DNA of 64,000 nucleotides from Amanita rubescens. Its lineage: Eukaryota; Basidiomycota; Agaricomycetes; Agaricales; Amanitaceae. The translations under genes and the position numbers were made by a program. This document shows, piece by piece, positions 11,325-20,640 of the stretch. The notes under the pieces were generated by a model, which did not search any database, was not told where the DNA came from, and worked only from the letters and a program-made list of their open reading frames with translations. How positions within the stretch are numbered: the stretch's first letter is position 1; every line of letters begins with the position of its first letter. The stretch covers positions 161,480-225,479 of the forward strand of contig WION01000053.1 of the NCBI GenBank assembly GCA_015039365.1, in the 5' to 3' direction.

Positions 11325-11982
11325 ATTCTCGATCCGTCATAAATGGGTTTTCTATTTCATCACGATCTCTTTGATTCAAAGAGAAGGGATTATCTTCATC
11401 CATAGGACTACGAGGTGAAGGTGGCCTAGATACATATGGTATCGGAGTTATAGGCCTAGAAGGAACAGGAGTCTCCTCTTTTATTTGTGGAGAGGGAGTA
11501 CGTCTAAAGGGTTCAGGAGTTTTACGTTTCTTAAACATATCACTCATTTGACGTTTGAATTGATCTCGTAAACGAGACTGTTTATCAATTCCTTGACCCT
11601 TTTTCCAATCATCGCGTTGTCTACGATAATTGTCACGTCTTTCTTGTTCTCTTTCTTCTCTTTGCCTTCGGATATTATCATCCAAGAAATCTCTTCGACG
11701 ATCGGCAAATTCATCACCATCGTCATCATCGTTTGAATCATCAGAAGGGTCTGATTGCTGTCTATCAGGAGATGCACCCCTTCGATCCAAACCGGGTGAG
11801 CGTCTTCTGCTCGGAGAACGTCTACGGTTCTCTGGGAGTAAGTCATCTAAATCCAAATTTTGTGGAGGGCGGTTAGGTTCCTCTTGAGGAATCGCCTCCC
11901 AGATCGGACCAAGATCTTCAGTAATTATATCTGCAGTCTTTCCTTTACGCGGAAACCTGTTTTCAAAGAATGTAGCCTGGGA
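10583..11982. repeat. 700-bp perfect-looking tandem duplication inside the Copia pol
   Basis: 10583-11282 and 11283-11982 are the same sequence, head to tail, in the linker between integrase and reverse transcriptase. Because 700 is not divisible by 3, the frame entering the left unit from the right hits a stop soon after the junction. Both units look identical, so the duplication is either very young or an assembly artefact. Confidence 0.9.
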
Positions 11983-12138
11983 GGATATGACCAGTGTGTT
12001 TGTCGACGTCATGAACCTATAGCCTTTGGTTCCTGATTCATATCCTACAAAAGTGCATAAAACGGATTTTTCGGACAGCTTATCCGGTCTCCGTTGATCA
12101 GGGATAAATACCCAGGCTTCACATCCAAATACTCGAAA
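11263..12138 (-). pseudogene. Copia pol, end of integrase and start of linker (broken fragment)
   Basis: Reading leftwards from the Gypsy insertion point, the frame continues the Copia integrase C-terminal part (FRVFGCEAWVFIP, FVGYESGTKGYRF) and passes into the Ser/Arg-rich linker. It then ends just inside the duplication junction, so it does not connect to the reverse transcriptase. The same linker is repeated at 10583-11282 in the frame of the reverse transcriptase. This is the right-hand flank of the frame break, separated from the rest of integrase (20294 onward) by the nested Gypsy element. Confidence 0.85.
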
Positions 12139-12143
12139 GTATG
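12139..12143. repeat. Target-site duplication of Gypsy 1 (GTATG, left)
   Basis: GTATG directly precedes the LTR at 12144 and is repeated at 20289-20293 after the right LTR. Confidence 0.9.
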
Positions 12144-12595
12144 TGTTACGAACTCGTTAATCTCAACCTAAGTTGCAACGGCAACTCTAGTCACGATTAC
12201 AAGTCTTAAGTCAAACGTTAAGATTATAAGTTCGATACTAAGTCAAGACGTTGACTTAGGATCTGAGGACGATTGTGGTAGATGAGTTTAAGAGCAAGGT
12301 TATATTGCCAGACGACAATAAACAGCTAAGTCGAACTTAAGGTTCGACTCTAGAATACATGCGGTCTTTATACTAGCAAGTACAAGAGAACGTACTAATT
12401 AGTGAACAAGTGTAAGTACGAATGTAGGTATAAGGACGGCGTCATATGTGGAACAAGGGATGGTATATGTAAGTAAACGAGTTAGTCCGTATGAATCGAG
12501 CATAAGGGGAATGACGAGTAAGGTATGCATAAAGAAATAAACATGTCCGACGTATCATGTAAGCATAATGCGGGAGTCCGTACCGTGTTGTAACA
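12144..12595 (-). repeat. Gypsy 1 3' LTR
   Basis: 452 bp, TG...CA, matching 19837-20288 base for base as far as I could compare. The adjacent inner sequence, read on the minus strand, is GTAGGGGAGAGCTAG, a polypurine tract. Confidence 0.95.
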
Positions 12596-12610
12596 CTAGC
12601 TCTCCCCTAC

Positions 12611-12628
12611 GTTGTTGACCGCAACAAC
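12611..12628. other. Perfect inverted repeat between ORF3 stop and polypurine tract (Gypsy 1)
   Basis: GTTGTTG-ACCG-CAACAAC forms a 7-bp stem with a 4-nt loop. It lies between the ORF3 stop (12636) and the polypurine tract. Gypsy 2 has an unrelated but similarly placed hairpin at 34030-34048. Confidence 0.6.
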
Positions 12629-12635
12629 AAAACGT

Positions 12636-14393
12636 TCAAGTGTTCATGTTGTGCATGGCGTCGTCGTCGTGCTGATAGCCGTAGTCGCCGTAAAGATCGC
12701 AGGCGTCGTCGTCGGCTCCGTCGCACTGTCGTCCGTTGACGCATGCCTGACACTGTGACGCGTGGTGTGCCTTCTTCTTTCCCTTCTTCTTCGGCTGATG
12801 AGGGCGGCGGCTAGTGGAAGCGGGGGTATTGGCGGCATCTGTGGTAATTCGAGAACGTCCTTTCTTCTTAGTGGAAGGACCGGGTGTCGGATCGCGTCGG
12901 CGCGTGGGAGCGCGTGGAGGTAGAGTAGACATAGGAGGAATTGCAATAGCAAGATGATGATCCTCAGAGGCATGTTGACCTCGGCAGTGGATGCAGCGGT
13001 TGTAACGATGAGGGTGTTGGTTGGCGGCATTGGTCATACTGCGGGTCGTAGGTCGTCGAGCAGGCGGAGTGTCGTGTCGTCGAGTAGTGGGGACAGGAAT
13101 ATTCCAGACTCCGTGGCGAATAACGGTGGTGGTTGGGGGTGATGCGGATCGAGGAGGAGGAGGAGCCTTCTTATCTCGTTTCGGTTCTTCCTCAATGAGA
13201 TCGCCTGTTGTACGGATTCGGCGATGAAGATCGAGATCGCTGATCGCATTATTGATCTGCGCAATGTGGTCGCTAGTGAGTTGATGCAAGGGAACTCCAT
13301 CTGCGAATTCGGCTGTTGTCCATTCTGTGTCTCCTTGGATACTGGACAAGAGGTCTCGGATCTTTCCGGTGAGGCACCAGATTTCTCTCGATTTACGATC
13401 TGTCTCCATAATGCATCTAGTTGCTCGGTGTCGGTCGGGTGTAGCTTCGGTAGCGCGAAACCAATGGTTGACAGCGATGCGGTTATTCTGATCGTGGGGC
13501 TGTATTTTTAGTCCAAACCTTTGATCGTCAATGCCTTCTATAGCTAGGATGATATAGCGCTCGACGTCAGCTGTGAGAAGTCGTCGTAATAGATCTATCG
13601 CCAGCTGATCCAGGTTTCCTCCTTTCGGATGAACGTCTTCCCAGTATAGTGACGTAACGTTTACAAACGTTTCGATTAAATCGGCACAATGATAATTGTA
13701 CTGATCTCGGGCTTGACCGGCAAGGGTAGTGGCGGTTCGGAAGTCCATGAGAAGTCGCCAGACTCGAGCTATCCTTTCTTGGTCAAAGACGTCGACTTGT
13801 AGTCTAGCGGCGTTACAGATCAGAGTGACGCGGTCTCTAACCTTGGTGTAAGTAGTAATTCCGTGATAACTGAGATAGAGATCGGGGGTGGTTCGTATGA
13901 TGGAGCTAGCCATATCGCGGTTAATCCCATCTGTACCGTGACTCTGGTCGTTGCCTCGAATAGATTCGTTATGAGGTTGAGTCGAAGCGTGACCGGCAGA
14001 TACCGTCTCTCTATGTAAGGTAACGCTAATGTCTTCAGCGTTTCTAGGTGGGATCGGTCGGCTATTGCGATCTTCCGTAATTCGTCCAGGTACAGCCAGA
14101 GTTTCTGATGTTCCGTGATGGGTTTCCTGGGTTTCGGTGGGAGTGACCTGGATCGTTTGAGACGAGGTCTGATCGGAAGATCTGTAGGGAACATCAACGA
14201 AGTCGTTCGGGTCAGTGTCTTCTTCGTCGGTGTCGGTGGTATGAAGAACGAGTCGAGGTCGGTAGGGTTCAGTGAGAGTGGTGAGTCGGGTGTCGGTGTT
14301 CTCTCCAGCGTAGAATTCAGACCAGGGGAAGTGCTGAACGGCGTCGGTGGTGTCGTTTCCATTTTGCATAATAACTTGGTATGTGAATGACAT
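12636..14393 (-). CDS. Gypsy 1 ORF3, extra protein after pol (585 aa)
   Basis: The ATG at 14393 follows the pol stop by 1 nt, so the two are arranged like stop-restart cistrons. The protein has an acidic, Ser/Thr/Pro-rich N-terminus, a folded-looking middle with a helical segment (KIRDLLSSIQ... then INNAISDLDLHRRIR), a basic low-complexity region, and a knuckle CIHCRGQHASEDHH (C-X2-C-X3-H-X4-HH) near residue 469. A Lys-rich patch and a second Cys cluster (CQACVNGRQC...C) sit near the end. Gypsy 2 has a homologous ORF in the same place with the same knuckle spacing. No signal peptide or membrane segment is evident, so it does not look like an envelope protein. The function is unknown; nucleic-acid binding is a guess from the knuckle and basic tail. 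Confidence 0.85.
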   Translation of the reverse strand: MSFTYQVIMQNGNDTTDAVQHFPWSEFYAGENTDTRLTTLTEPYRPRLVLHTTDTDEEDTDPNDFVDVPYRSSDQTSSQTIQVTPTETQETHHGTSETLAVPGRITEDRNSRPIPPRNAEDISVTLHRETVSAGHASTQPHNESIRGNDQSHGTDGINRDMASSIIRTTPDLYLSYHGITTYTKVRDRVTLICNAARLQVDVFDQERIARVWRLLMDFRTATTLAGQARDQYNYHCADLIETFVNVTSLYWEDVHPKGGNLDQLAIDLLRRLLTADVERYIILAIEGIDDQRFGLKIQPHDQNNRIAVNHWFRATEATPDRHRATRCIMETDRKSREIWCLTGKIRDLLSSIQGDTEWTTAEFADGVPLHQLTSDHIAQINNAISDLDLHRRIRTTGDLIEEEPKRDKKAPPPPRSASPPTTTVIRHGVWNIPVPTTRRHDTPPARRPTTRSMTNAANQHPHRYNRCIHCRGQHASEDHHLAIAIPPMSTLPPRAPTRRRDPTPGPSTKKKGRSRITTDAANTPASTSRRPHQPKKKGKKKAHHASQCQACVNGRQCDGADDDACDLYGDYGYQHDDDAMHNMNT

Positions 14394-14394
14394 T

Positions 14395-17300
14395 TCAGAG
14401 TTTCCTTCGTCTTTTATATTCTAGAAGGAGGTCTTCCATATGCGTCAAGTTATTTTCTGGTTCCCATGTGTTTTCGCTGGTGTCATAGCCTTTCCACTTT
14501 ACTAGGAATTGTAATTTCCCTCTGAACTTGCGATGTGCAAGCAGTGCTTCTACTTCGTATTCTTTTTCTCCTTCGATCAGATCGGGAGGGGGCCTTGTTT
14601 CTGTTATTCCGTGAAAGGAAGTTTCTTTGAACGGCGTTAGTAAGGCGGCGTGGAATACGTTATGAATTTTCCATTGTCTTGGTAGCATGAGACGATATGT
14701 CACTGGTCCTAAGACTTCTTTGATGGAAAAGGGACCTTCTCGTTTAGGTGCGAGTTTTCTGCTCTGATAAGGAATCTTCAGGTTCCTAGATTCTAACCAT
14801 ACTTTGTCATTGACTTTGAACGGTTTAGTCTTTCTCGTTGTTCTTTCCATCATCTTAGCTCGTGCTAGATCATGTGCGGCGAGTGCTTCTTCTCGTGCGC
14901 GGAACAGAGAGTTGATGCGGTTATCGGCGGTTGGTGTATTTGTCTTGTTTGAGACAAGGGGAAGTGCAACCGGGGATGTTCCATACATCAATTGAAAGGG
15001 TGATTGTTTCAACGCTTCATGAGTGCGTGAATTATGCGCGAATTGTGCTATTGGTATCATCTTGTTCCAAGTATCTGGTTCATAGGCACAGAATATTCGC
15101 AGATAAGCTTCTAATTCGGCGTTGTATCGCTCCGTTTGTCCATCAGTTTGTGGATGGAAGGCGGTACTCATTTTATGTTTGATCTTTAATGAGTCCATTA
15201 TGCCGTTAAAGACATGTGATGCGAACTGTGGTCCTCGATCGGAGATCATGATGTCGGGTAAACCGAAATTTTTGAATACATTCCGAATGTAGAGGTCGGC
15301 GGTTTCGTCGGCGGTGATAGTTTTATTACAAGGCATGAGAATTACTCCCTTTGTAAGTCCTTGATCGACCACGATAAAGATAGAATCAAAACCGTCACTT
15401 ATGGGTAGGTCGGTTATGAAATCCATGGTTATTTGTTGGAAGGGTCGGTGTGCGTGAGACTTGATTGGCATCAGGGGTGCGGCGGTAGGGTGAGTATTTG
15501 ATTTCATTTGTTGACATGCCGTGCATCCGTCAATAAACTGTTTAACCATTTTAGACATTAATGGCCACCAGTAATATTCCTTTAATAAGGCTAGCGTTTT
15601 GAAGAAACCGGGGTGTCCGCTTGTTGGTGATTCATGAAAATCTCTAATAATATCTCGGCGAAGATCGGTGTCAGGAGGGATAAAAGATTTCCCTTTGTAT
15701 AGGATTAATTCGTTGTCGAGGGTCCAATCAGAAAGGGCTGTTCGCAAAGGCGGTGTTCCTTTTTCTTTTAGGCATTTCTTGATTGATTGAGCGAATTCAT
15801 CTTTGACAGTTATTTCTATTGCTCTGTCACGGAGATCTTCGGCGATCGTGCGAACAAAGAGTTCTTTTGGGAGCATTGTTATTAACTCTTCTGGTTCGTC
15901 TTTTGTCATATGATCGGGTCGGCGGGATAAGGTATCCGCTATTATTAGTTTTGCTCCAGGAACATGCGTTAATTTAATATTAAATCGAGACAAGTCGTTC
16001 CACCATCGTGCTTGGCGGTTTGTAAGACGTTGTGGTTCTCGATAGTAGAGTAGGTTCTTGTGGTCGCAATGAATAATGACAGGGTGTTCTGCTCCTTCAA
16101 GCAGGTATCTCCATTCGTTGTAAAGAGCGTAGTAAATGGCGAATAACTCTCGGTCGTAGATTTGCCATCGTGTTTCAGTCGGTGTTAAAGCGTGGGATAG
16201 GTATCCGCATGGGTGTAAGTCGCCATTGTCATCTTTCTGCATAAGAACTGCTCCGATAGCGCGGTCTGATGCGTCCGTTTGTAGGATGAAAGGTTTATTA
16301 ACGTCGGGCATCATTAAGACAGGCGCGGATGTGAAGCGTTCTTTTAATAGATCAAATGCGACTTGGCATTCTGCGGTCCATGTCCATAATTTGTTTTTCT
16401 TTGTTAGGTCGTGCAGGGGTCGTGCAAGATGGGCGAATCCGAAAATAAACCTTCGATAGTAATTTCCGAATCCTAAAAAGGATCTAACTTGTTTAACGGT
16501 AGAAGGGGTTGGCCAGTCCCTGATTCCGGCAAGTTTGATCGGATCCATTTTTATTGTATTTTTGGATATGACGGTGCCTAGAAAATCAACTTCTTTGGCA
16601 GCGAATTTACATTTTTCAAGCTTGAGGTAAAGATCGTGTTTCTGTAATCGTTCAAGTACTTGTTTTGTTCGAATCTCGAGTTCTTCTTTAGTGCGCGCGT
16701 GTATTAGCATGTCATCCATGTAGATGACGAGCCATCCTTTTTCTGTAAAATCCCTAAAATAATCGTCCATCATAGCTTGGAACGTTGCTGGTGAATTTCG
16801 TAATCCAAAGAACATGACGTTAGGTTCAAATAAACCTCGATTGGTGATAAAGGCGGCTTTCCATCTGTCAGATTCTTTGATTTGAACGTTATTATATCCC
16901 CAACGGATGTCCAATTTCGTAAAGTATTCCGAATCCTTGAGTTTAATCATAAGATCGGAGATAAGGGGTAATGGATATGCGTTTGGTTTAGTGTATTCGT
17001 TCAAATATCGATAGTCTTGGCAGGGTCGTAGTTTTTGTGCTTCTTTCTTTTCTACAAAGAAGAAAGGTGATGCCTGCGGCGATTTCGATGGTCTGATGTA
17101 GCCTTTTTCAACATGTTCTTTGATCCATTCATCCAGTGTGTTCTGCTGTTTCGGAGATAAGGGATAGATTTTTCCTCTTTTTGGTATGAAATCATCGCGA
17201 AGTTCTATCTGGTGATCCCAAGATCGGCTTTCCGGGAATCGTTCACTTGCTTTTTTCTCGAATACATCTTTCCATGCCGAGTATTCAGGAGGGAGCGTGT

Positions 17301-18006
17301 AAACCTCCTCTGTTTGATGGTATTTGTGTTCCATTTGTTGAGCTGGTGTATATCGTGCGATAGTTACTTGGTCGTATTCGTCTTCTGACCAGCTTCCTAT
17401 ATCCTCAAATGTATGCGCGTTCCATCTGTGATCTGTCGTCTGTGATCCTTTGTGTGACATCAAATATCCGATGACGAGATCTTCTTCCCATTCAGGCATA
17501 GCTATTCTGTCAATCTGTTGACAGATGCTCCGAAGTGATGCCTTGATTTTGTCCTGTTCAGAGTCTCGGAACTCTAGAGTCTTTTCTCTCCAATTTACGT
17601 CAGGGTTATGCTTCTCTAACCAAGGAAGCCCCAGTATAACCGTTTGTTTTCCTATTGCTGATACGTAAAACCATTCAGTCATGCGTTTTCCGTTCATTTC
17701 GAAGGTGATTAGACATTGTTCATCAATTTCTCCTTCTTTGTTTATGGTGCCATCGACGTTATAAACTCTAATTGGTCGTAGAGTTTTTCGTTTTCTCCAT
17801 TTGTGTGCTATCCTTTTGTCGATAAATATCCCTTCGGCTCCGCAGTCGACAAGGGCAACGAGGTTTTCAATGTTGTTTTCAGTTTCAACTTTGATAGGGA
17901 CAGATAATCTTCGTTTCGAAATAGATTGTACTGTTACATGAGATATATCGAGAGTTGAATCTGGTGTGTCTGAGACTTCATCCATTGTCATGAGTCCCAC
18001 TGTCAA
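14395..18006 (-). CDS. Gypsy 1 pol polyprotein with chromodomain (about 1203 aa)
   Basis: Domains in order: aspartic protease near residue 53 with LVDCGAEG (Cys in place of the usual Ser/Thr after the catalytic Asp); reverse transcriptase from about 290 with the YMDD box near 432; RNase H (LQTDASDRAIGAVL); integrase with an HHCC zinc domain (HPGFF...CTACQQ) and DDE residues in MDFITDLP, SDRGPQF and TDGQTERYN; a C-terminal chromodomain (FLVKWKGYDTSENTWEPE). The frame is -1 relative to gag and overlaps its end, with no ATG needed at the start. A T-run at the gag stop (18005-18009) is the likely frameshift site. The protein makes and integrates the cDNA, and the chromodomain is known in the family to direct insertion to modified chromatin. 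Confidence 0.95.
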   Translation of the reverse strand: MTVGLMTMDEVSDTPDSTLDISHVTVQSISKRRLSVPIKVETENNIENLVALVDCGAEGIFIDKRIAHKWRKRKTLRPIRVYNVDGTINKEGEIDEQCLITFEMNGKRMTEWFYVSAIGKQTVILGLPWLEKHNPDVNWREKTLEFRDSEQDKIKASLRSICQQIDRIAMPEWEEDLVIGYLMSHKGSQTTDHRWNAHTFEDIGSWSEDEYDQVTIARYTPAQQMEHKYHQTEEVYTLPPEYSAWKDVFEKKASERFPESRSWDHQIELRDDFIPKRGKIYPLSPKQQNTLDEWIKEHVEKGYIRPSKSPQASPFFFVEKKEAQKLRPCQDYRYLNEYTKPNAYPLPLISDLMIKLKDSEYFTKLDIRWGYNNVQIKESDRWKAAFITNRGLFEPNVMFFGLRNSPATFQAMMDDYFRDFTEKGWLVIYMDDMLIHARTKEELEIRTKQVLERLQKHDLYLKLEKCKFAAKEVDFLGTVISKNTIKMDPIKLAGIRDWPTPSTVKQVRSFLGFGNYYRRFIFGFAHLARPLHDLTKKNKLWTWTAECQVAFDLLKERFTSAPVLMMPDVNKPFILQTDASDRAIGAVLMQKDDNGDLHPCGYLSHALTPTETRWQIYDRELFAIYYALYNEWRYLLEGAEHPVIIHCDHKNLLYYREPQRLTNRQARWWNDLSRFNIKLTHVPGAKLIIADTLSRRPDHMTKDEPEELITMLPKELFVRTIAEDLRDRAIEITVKDEFAQSIKKCLKEKGTPPLRTALSDWTLDNELILYKGKSFIPPDTDLRRDIIRDFHESPTSGHPGFFKTLALLKEYYWWPLMSKMVKQFIDGCTACQQMKSNTHPTAAPLMPIKSHAHRPFQQITMDFITDLPISDGFDSIFIVVDQGLTKGVILMPCNKTITADETADLYIRNVFKNFGLPDIMISDRGPQFASHVFNGIMDSLKIKHKMSTAFHPQTDGQTERYNAELEAYLRIFCAYEPDTWNKMIPIAQFAHNSRTHEALKQSPFQLMYGTSPVALPLVSNKTNTPTADNRINSLFRAREEALAAHDLARAKMMERTTRKTKPFKVNDKVWLESRNLKIPYQSRKLAPKREGPFSIKEVLGPVTYRLMLPRQWKIHNVFHAALLTPFKETSFHGITETRPPPDLIEGEKEYEVEALLAHRKFRGKLQFLVKWKGYDTSENTWEPENNLTHMEDLLLEYKRRRKL

Positions 18007-19060
18007 AAATCCTCGTTATCATCGGCAAGAGATAGTAATAGATCATTCTTTTCGTCGGTTGACATCCCTTTCATCAGCGCTCGGATGTTCTTGGTGTAAT
18101 TTGGTTTAGACTCTCGGACTTCTTCTTCTTCCCAATTTCCGTCACCATCATTTGATGTGGCTCGAATGTGACGTTTGGGCGTGAATCCTCTTTTCCTTCC
18201 TCCTTTAAATCGGCCTTTCCCTTTGTTTCTTTTCTTCTTCGGGCATTGCCCTGACATGTGTCCTTTGATTCCGCAGATAAAACATAAACCGTCTTTGATG
18301 TAGCGTTCTCTTTCTTCTTTGGACATAGATCTGATCATGAGTTCTAGTTCTGGGTCTTCTTCTTGTTCTAGAAATTTATGATCGATCTGCATAGCCCATG
18401 ATTCGTCGTTATGAGAGGATGATGAATGACCATTTCCAGATCGGGGGAATAAGCGTATGAACGGGTTCGGATGTTGTCGAGTTTGATAGCAATGTCGTAC
18501 CAATCTTGTAATGTTTTTGGGTTCATGAGCATTGCTTTTTCGAACTCGGGTGCTGTAAGTCCTTTTCCGAACATATGGAATGCTGCTTCTCCTTCGATTC
18601 CTGCTTTCGTGATTTGTTCCTTGAACTGATTGACGTAATTAGGCAAGGTCATCTGTTTCTTTCCTTTCATGGACGATCTGTTCTGTAGATTGAGAATTTT
18701 CGTGTATGCATTTCCGCTCGGATCAACTTCTCCCCAATCTGTCAAGAATGATAGTTTGAATGCTTCCCAGTCATCGAATAAAGCGGGTCTTGTGACGCCT
18801 CCTTCAACGGTAGCGCGTGATTTTCGTAACTCCGCTAATTTATTCTTTTTCCATTGTCTAGCTCCATCTGAGATTTTGTTCAGGGCAGCAAGGATCTTTA
18901 AACGGTCTGTATTCATCCGTTCAGGATTCATGTCAAAGAAGATTTCAATATCTTCTATGAACGTATTGGCATCCTTTCGCTTCCCCTTAAATTCAGGGAG
19001 ATCTCCGATGAGACTAGGGGTTCGTGGGTTGGGTATAGGGTCTGTACTTCCTCCAGACAT
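18003..19060 (-). CDS. Gypsy 1 gag (with a 1-nt frame break)
   Basis: The first ATG is at 19060 (MSGGSTDPIP...). The N-terminal part holds the retrotransposon Gag core (FKGKRKDANTFIEDIEIFFD, ARQWKKNKLAELR, ILNLQNRSSMKGKKQMTLPNY). The C-terminal part, in another frame from about 18440, has a CCHC knuckle (CFICGIKGHMSGQC) and an Arg/Lys/Gly-rich stretch. The two frames switch at a run of five Gs at 18443-18447. One more base in that run would make gag continuous, so this is either a recent mutation or a base-calling error. Gag packages the element RNA. An open, AUG-less extension lies upstream (19061-19760). Confidence 0.85.
18005..18009 (-). other. Probable -1 frameshift site at Gypsy 1 gag/pol junction
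   Basis: Gag ends GAG GAT TTT TGA. Slipping back one base on the T-run gives TTG ACA GTG and opens pol. Gypsy 2 has the parallel GGT TTT TAG. Confidence 0.6.
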
Positions 19061-19760
19061 TCTTGGTGATGGTGGGGGTGATGGATCTCTGCGCGGTGGA
19101 GTTGGATCGGGTTTAGGTTCGTCTACTTCGATTCTGTCAGAGTCAAACGGGTCTTCTTCGTCCTTTTCTTCTTTAGGGTTCGAAGGACCTGGTTCGGGAT
19201 TGGTCGGTTGTTGGGCAGGTGTTGGTGTCGTTCCAACTGAAAGGTCACTGAGAAAATCAAGAGATAGATCGGGTTTTTGATCTGTTTCTTCTTCTTTCTC
19301 GGATTCACTATCGTTTAGGCCAAAATTTGCTTTCTTTTTGCCTTTTGTAGTTGTCTGTATGGAAAGGAGAGTTTTCGGTCTTAAGTTTTCCGGTAGAGCA
19401 TCAACAGTCCCCTTTTATCCAAGTAGGGGTGTTGAAGTATTCGTTAGGGACAAAGTCTTGTGTCTCGGATGCTATCCAACGTTCTGTGAGGTGATCGAAT
19501 CTGATGTGTTGTTCCTGAAGATATAGATCTGCGAAGTAATAATATGATTCGTTTGGAGGTCTAGTTTCTTTTTGTGGTATCCAGAATTCTTGTTCTTTAA
19601 CTGGATTCCCTCCTGTATCTTCCCAGATTCGTTTTGCACCGTTTAGTCTGACGTAGTATCCGTCGAGAACGTAGTTCCCTTTACGATCTCGTGTAGCTCT
19701 ATTTGGTGGAGCTCTCCAATCCGTTTTGACAACGTGGCCAGTAACCTACGGGCTGGCTTT
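19061..19760 (-). CDS. AUG-less N-terminal extension of Gypsy 1 gag (frame-broken)
   Basis: Between the 5' LTR and the first gag ATG the sequence stays coding-like but contains no suitable ATG. The right-hand part encodes a segment with VLDGYYVRLNGAKRIWED and FWIPQKETRPPNESYYYF, clearly related to the corresponding part of Gypsy 2 (FWVKQKLGRPPNQSFPFEGG). The left part is an acidic linker that runs straight into the gag ATG frame. The two are out of frame by one base at a run of four Cs (19409-19412), again a homopolymer. How translation would begin is unknown: a non-AUG start or splicing are the options. Confidence 0.6.
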
Positions 19761-19822
19761 CCGGAAGTTCGTCGAAGTGTGTGTTATCAAATGCCAATGA
19801 ATCGATATTCAGGCTTATTGAT

Positions 19823-19834
19823 AAGTTCGACTTA
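19823..19834 (-). promoter_or_regulatory. Gypsy 1 primer-binding site complementary to its own LTR
   Basis: On the minus strand TAAGTCGAACTT lies 2 nt after the 5' LTR. It is the exact reverse complement of AAGTTCGACTTA inside the LTR (20020-20031), about 34 nt past a TATAAAG box (20059-20065). No tRNA-type TGG primer site is present. Confidence 0.75.
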
Positions 19835-19836
19835 AT

Positions 19837-20288
19837 TGTTACGAACTCGTTAATCTCAACCTAAGTTGCAACGGCAACTCTAGTCACGATTACAAGTCTT
19901 AAGTCAAACGTTAAGATTATAAGTTCGATACTAAGTCAAGACGTTGACTTAGGATCTGAGGACGATTGTGGTAGATGAGTTTAAGAGCAAGGTTATATTG
20001 CCAGACGACAATAAACAGCTAAGTCGAACTTAAGGTTCGACTCTAGAATACATGCGGTCTTTATACTAGCAAGTACAAGAGAACGTACTAATTAGTGAAC
20101 AAGTGTAAGTACGAATGTAGGTATAAGGACGGCGTCATATGTGGAACAAGGGATGGTATATGTAAGTAAACGAGTTAGTCCGTATGAATCGAGCATAAGG
20201 GGAATGACGAGTAAGGTATGCATAAAGAAATAAACATGTCCGACGTATCATGTAAGCATAATGCGGGAGTCCGTACCGTGTTGTAACA
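19837..20288 (-). repeat. Gypsy 1 5' LTR
   Basis: 452 bp, paired with 12144-12595. It contains a TATA box at 20059-20065 and the probable transcript start near 20031, read leftwards. Confidence 0.95.
20059..20065 (-). promoter_or_regulatory. TATA box in Gypsy 1 5' LTR
   Basis: TATAAAG on the minus strand, 34 nt before the AAGTTCGACTTA segment that matches the primer-binding site. Confidence 0.65.
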
Positions 20289-20293
20289 GTATG
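20289..20293. repeat. Target-site duplication of Gypsy 1 (GTATG, right)
   Basis: Second copy of the GTATG found at 12139-12143. Confidence 0.9.
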
Positions 20294-20640
20294 ATACGTC
20301 TGGTTTTTTATTAAGAAGATTTTCCAGAGGGGTCTTCCATTTAGTCCGTTTTAGGGGAGTGCGGTTGTACACATGCACAGCCGTTCTGAATGAGAACTCC
20401 CACCAAGATTTCGGACATCCTGCGTCTAATCGCATAGCCTCAGCTTTGTCTGACAAAGTCTGATTCATGCGTTCAACGCGACCATTTTGTTGTGGGGTGT
20501 AAGGAGCTGTCTGTTGATGTTTAATTCCTTTGGATTTAAGGAATTCTTCAAAGGCTTTATTTACAAATTCCCCCCCTCGATCAGAACGGAGGTGAGAAAT
20601 AGGTTGTTTAGGATCTACAAACTCATGTAAAATATTCTAG
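20294..20640 (-). pseudogene. Copia integrase, middle part (split from the rest)
   Basis: Read leftwards in the corrected frame, this encodes the second and third catalytic motifs of a Copia integrase (SDRGGEF and TPQQNGRVERMNQ) and the following FRTAVHVYNRTPLKRTKWKT segment, then runs into the Gypsy insertion. It is one base out of frame with the gag-pol frame to its right: the switch occurs at about 20635-20640 in AATATTTTACAT (minus strand). It is therefore bounded by a frameshift on one side and by an 8.1-kb insertion on the other. Confidence 0.88.

Larger units (their letters stand above)
12144..20288 (-). mobile_element. Gypsy 1: complete Ty3/Gypsy chromovirus nested in the Copia element
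   Basis: LTRs of 452 bp (12144-12595 and 19837-20288) start TGTTAC and end GTAACA, appear identical, and are flanked by GTATG duplications. Read leftwards, the order is 5' LTR, primer-binding site (19823-19834), gag with an N-terminal extension, pol (protease, reverse transcriptase, RNase H, integrase, chromodomain), a third ORF, polypurine tract, 3' LTR. The chromodomain at the end of pol makes it a chromovirus. Gag carries two 1-nt frame breaks, both in homopolymers, so the element is young but not cleanly intact as read. Confidence 0.95.

Noticed and set aside
13820..14362. 180-codon minus-strand frame overlapping Gypsy ORF3
   Set aside because: It lies in another frame of ORF3; the ORF3 frame is longer, begins 1 nt after pol and has a homologue in Gypsy 2.
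18669..19280. 203-codon plus-strand frame across Gypsy 1 gag
   Set aside because: Antisense shadow of gag, which has recognisable Gag motifs on the other strand.
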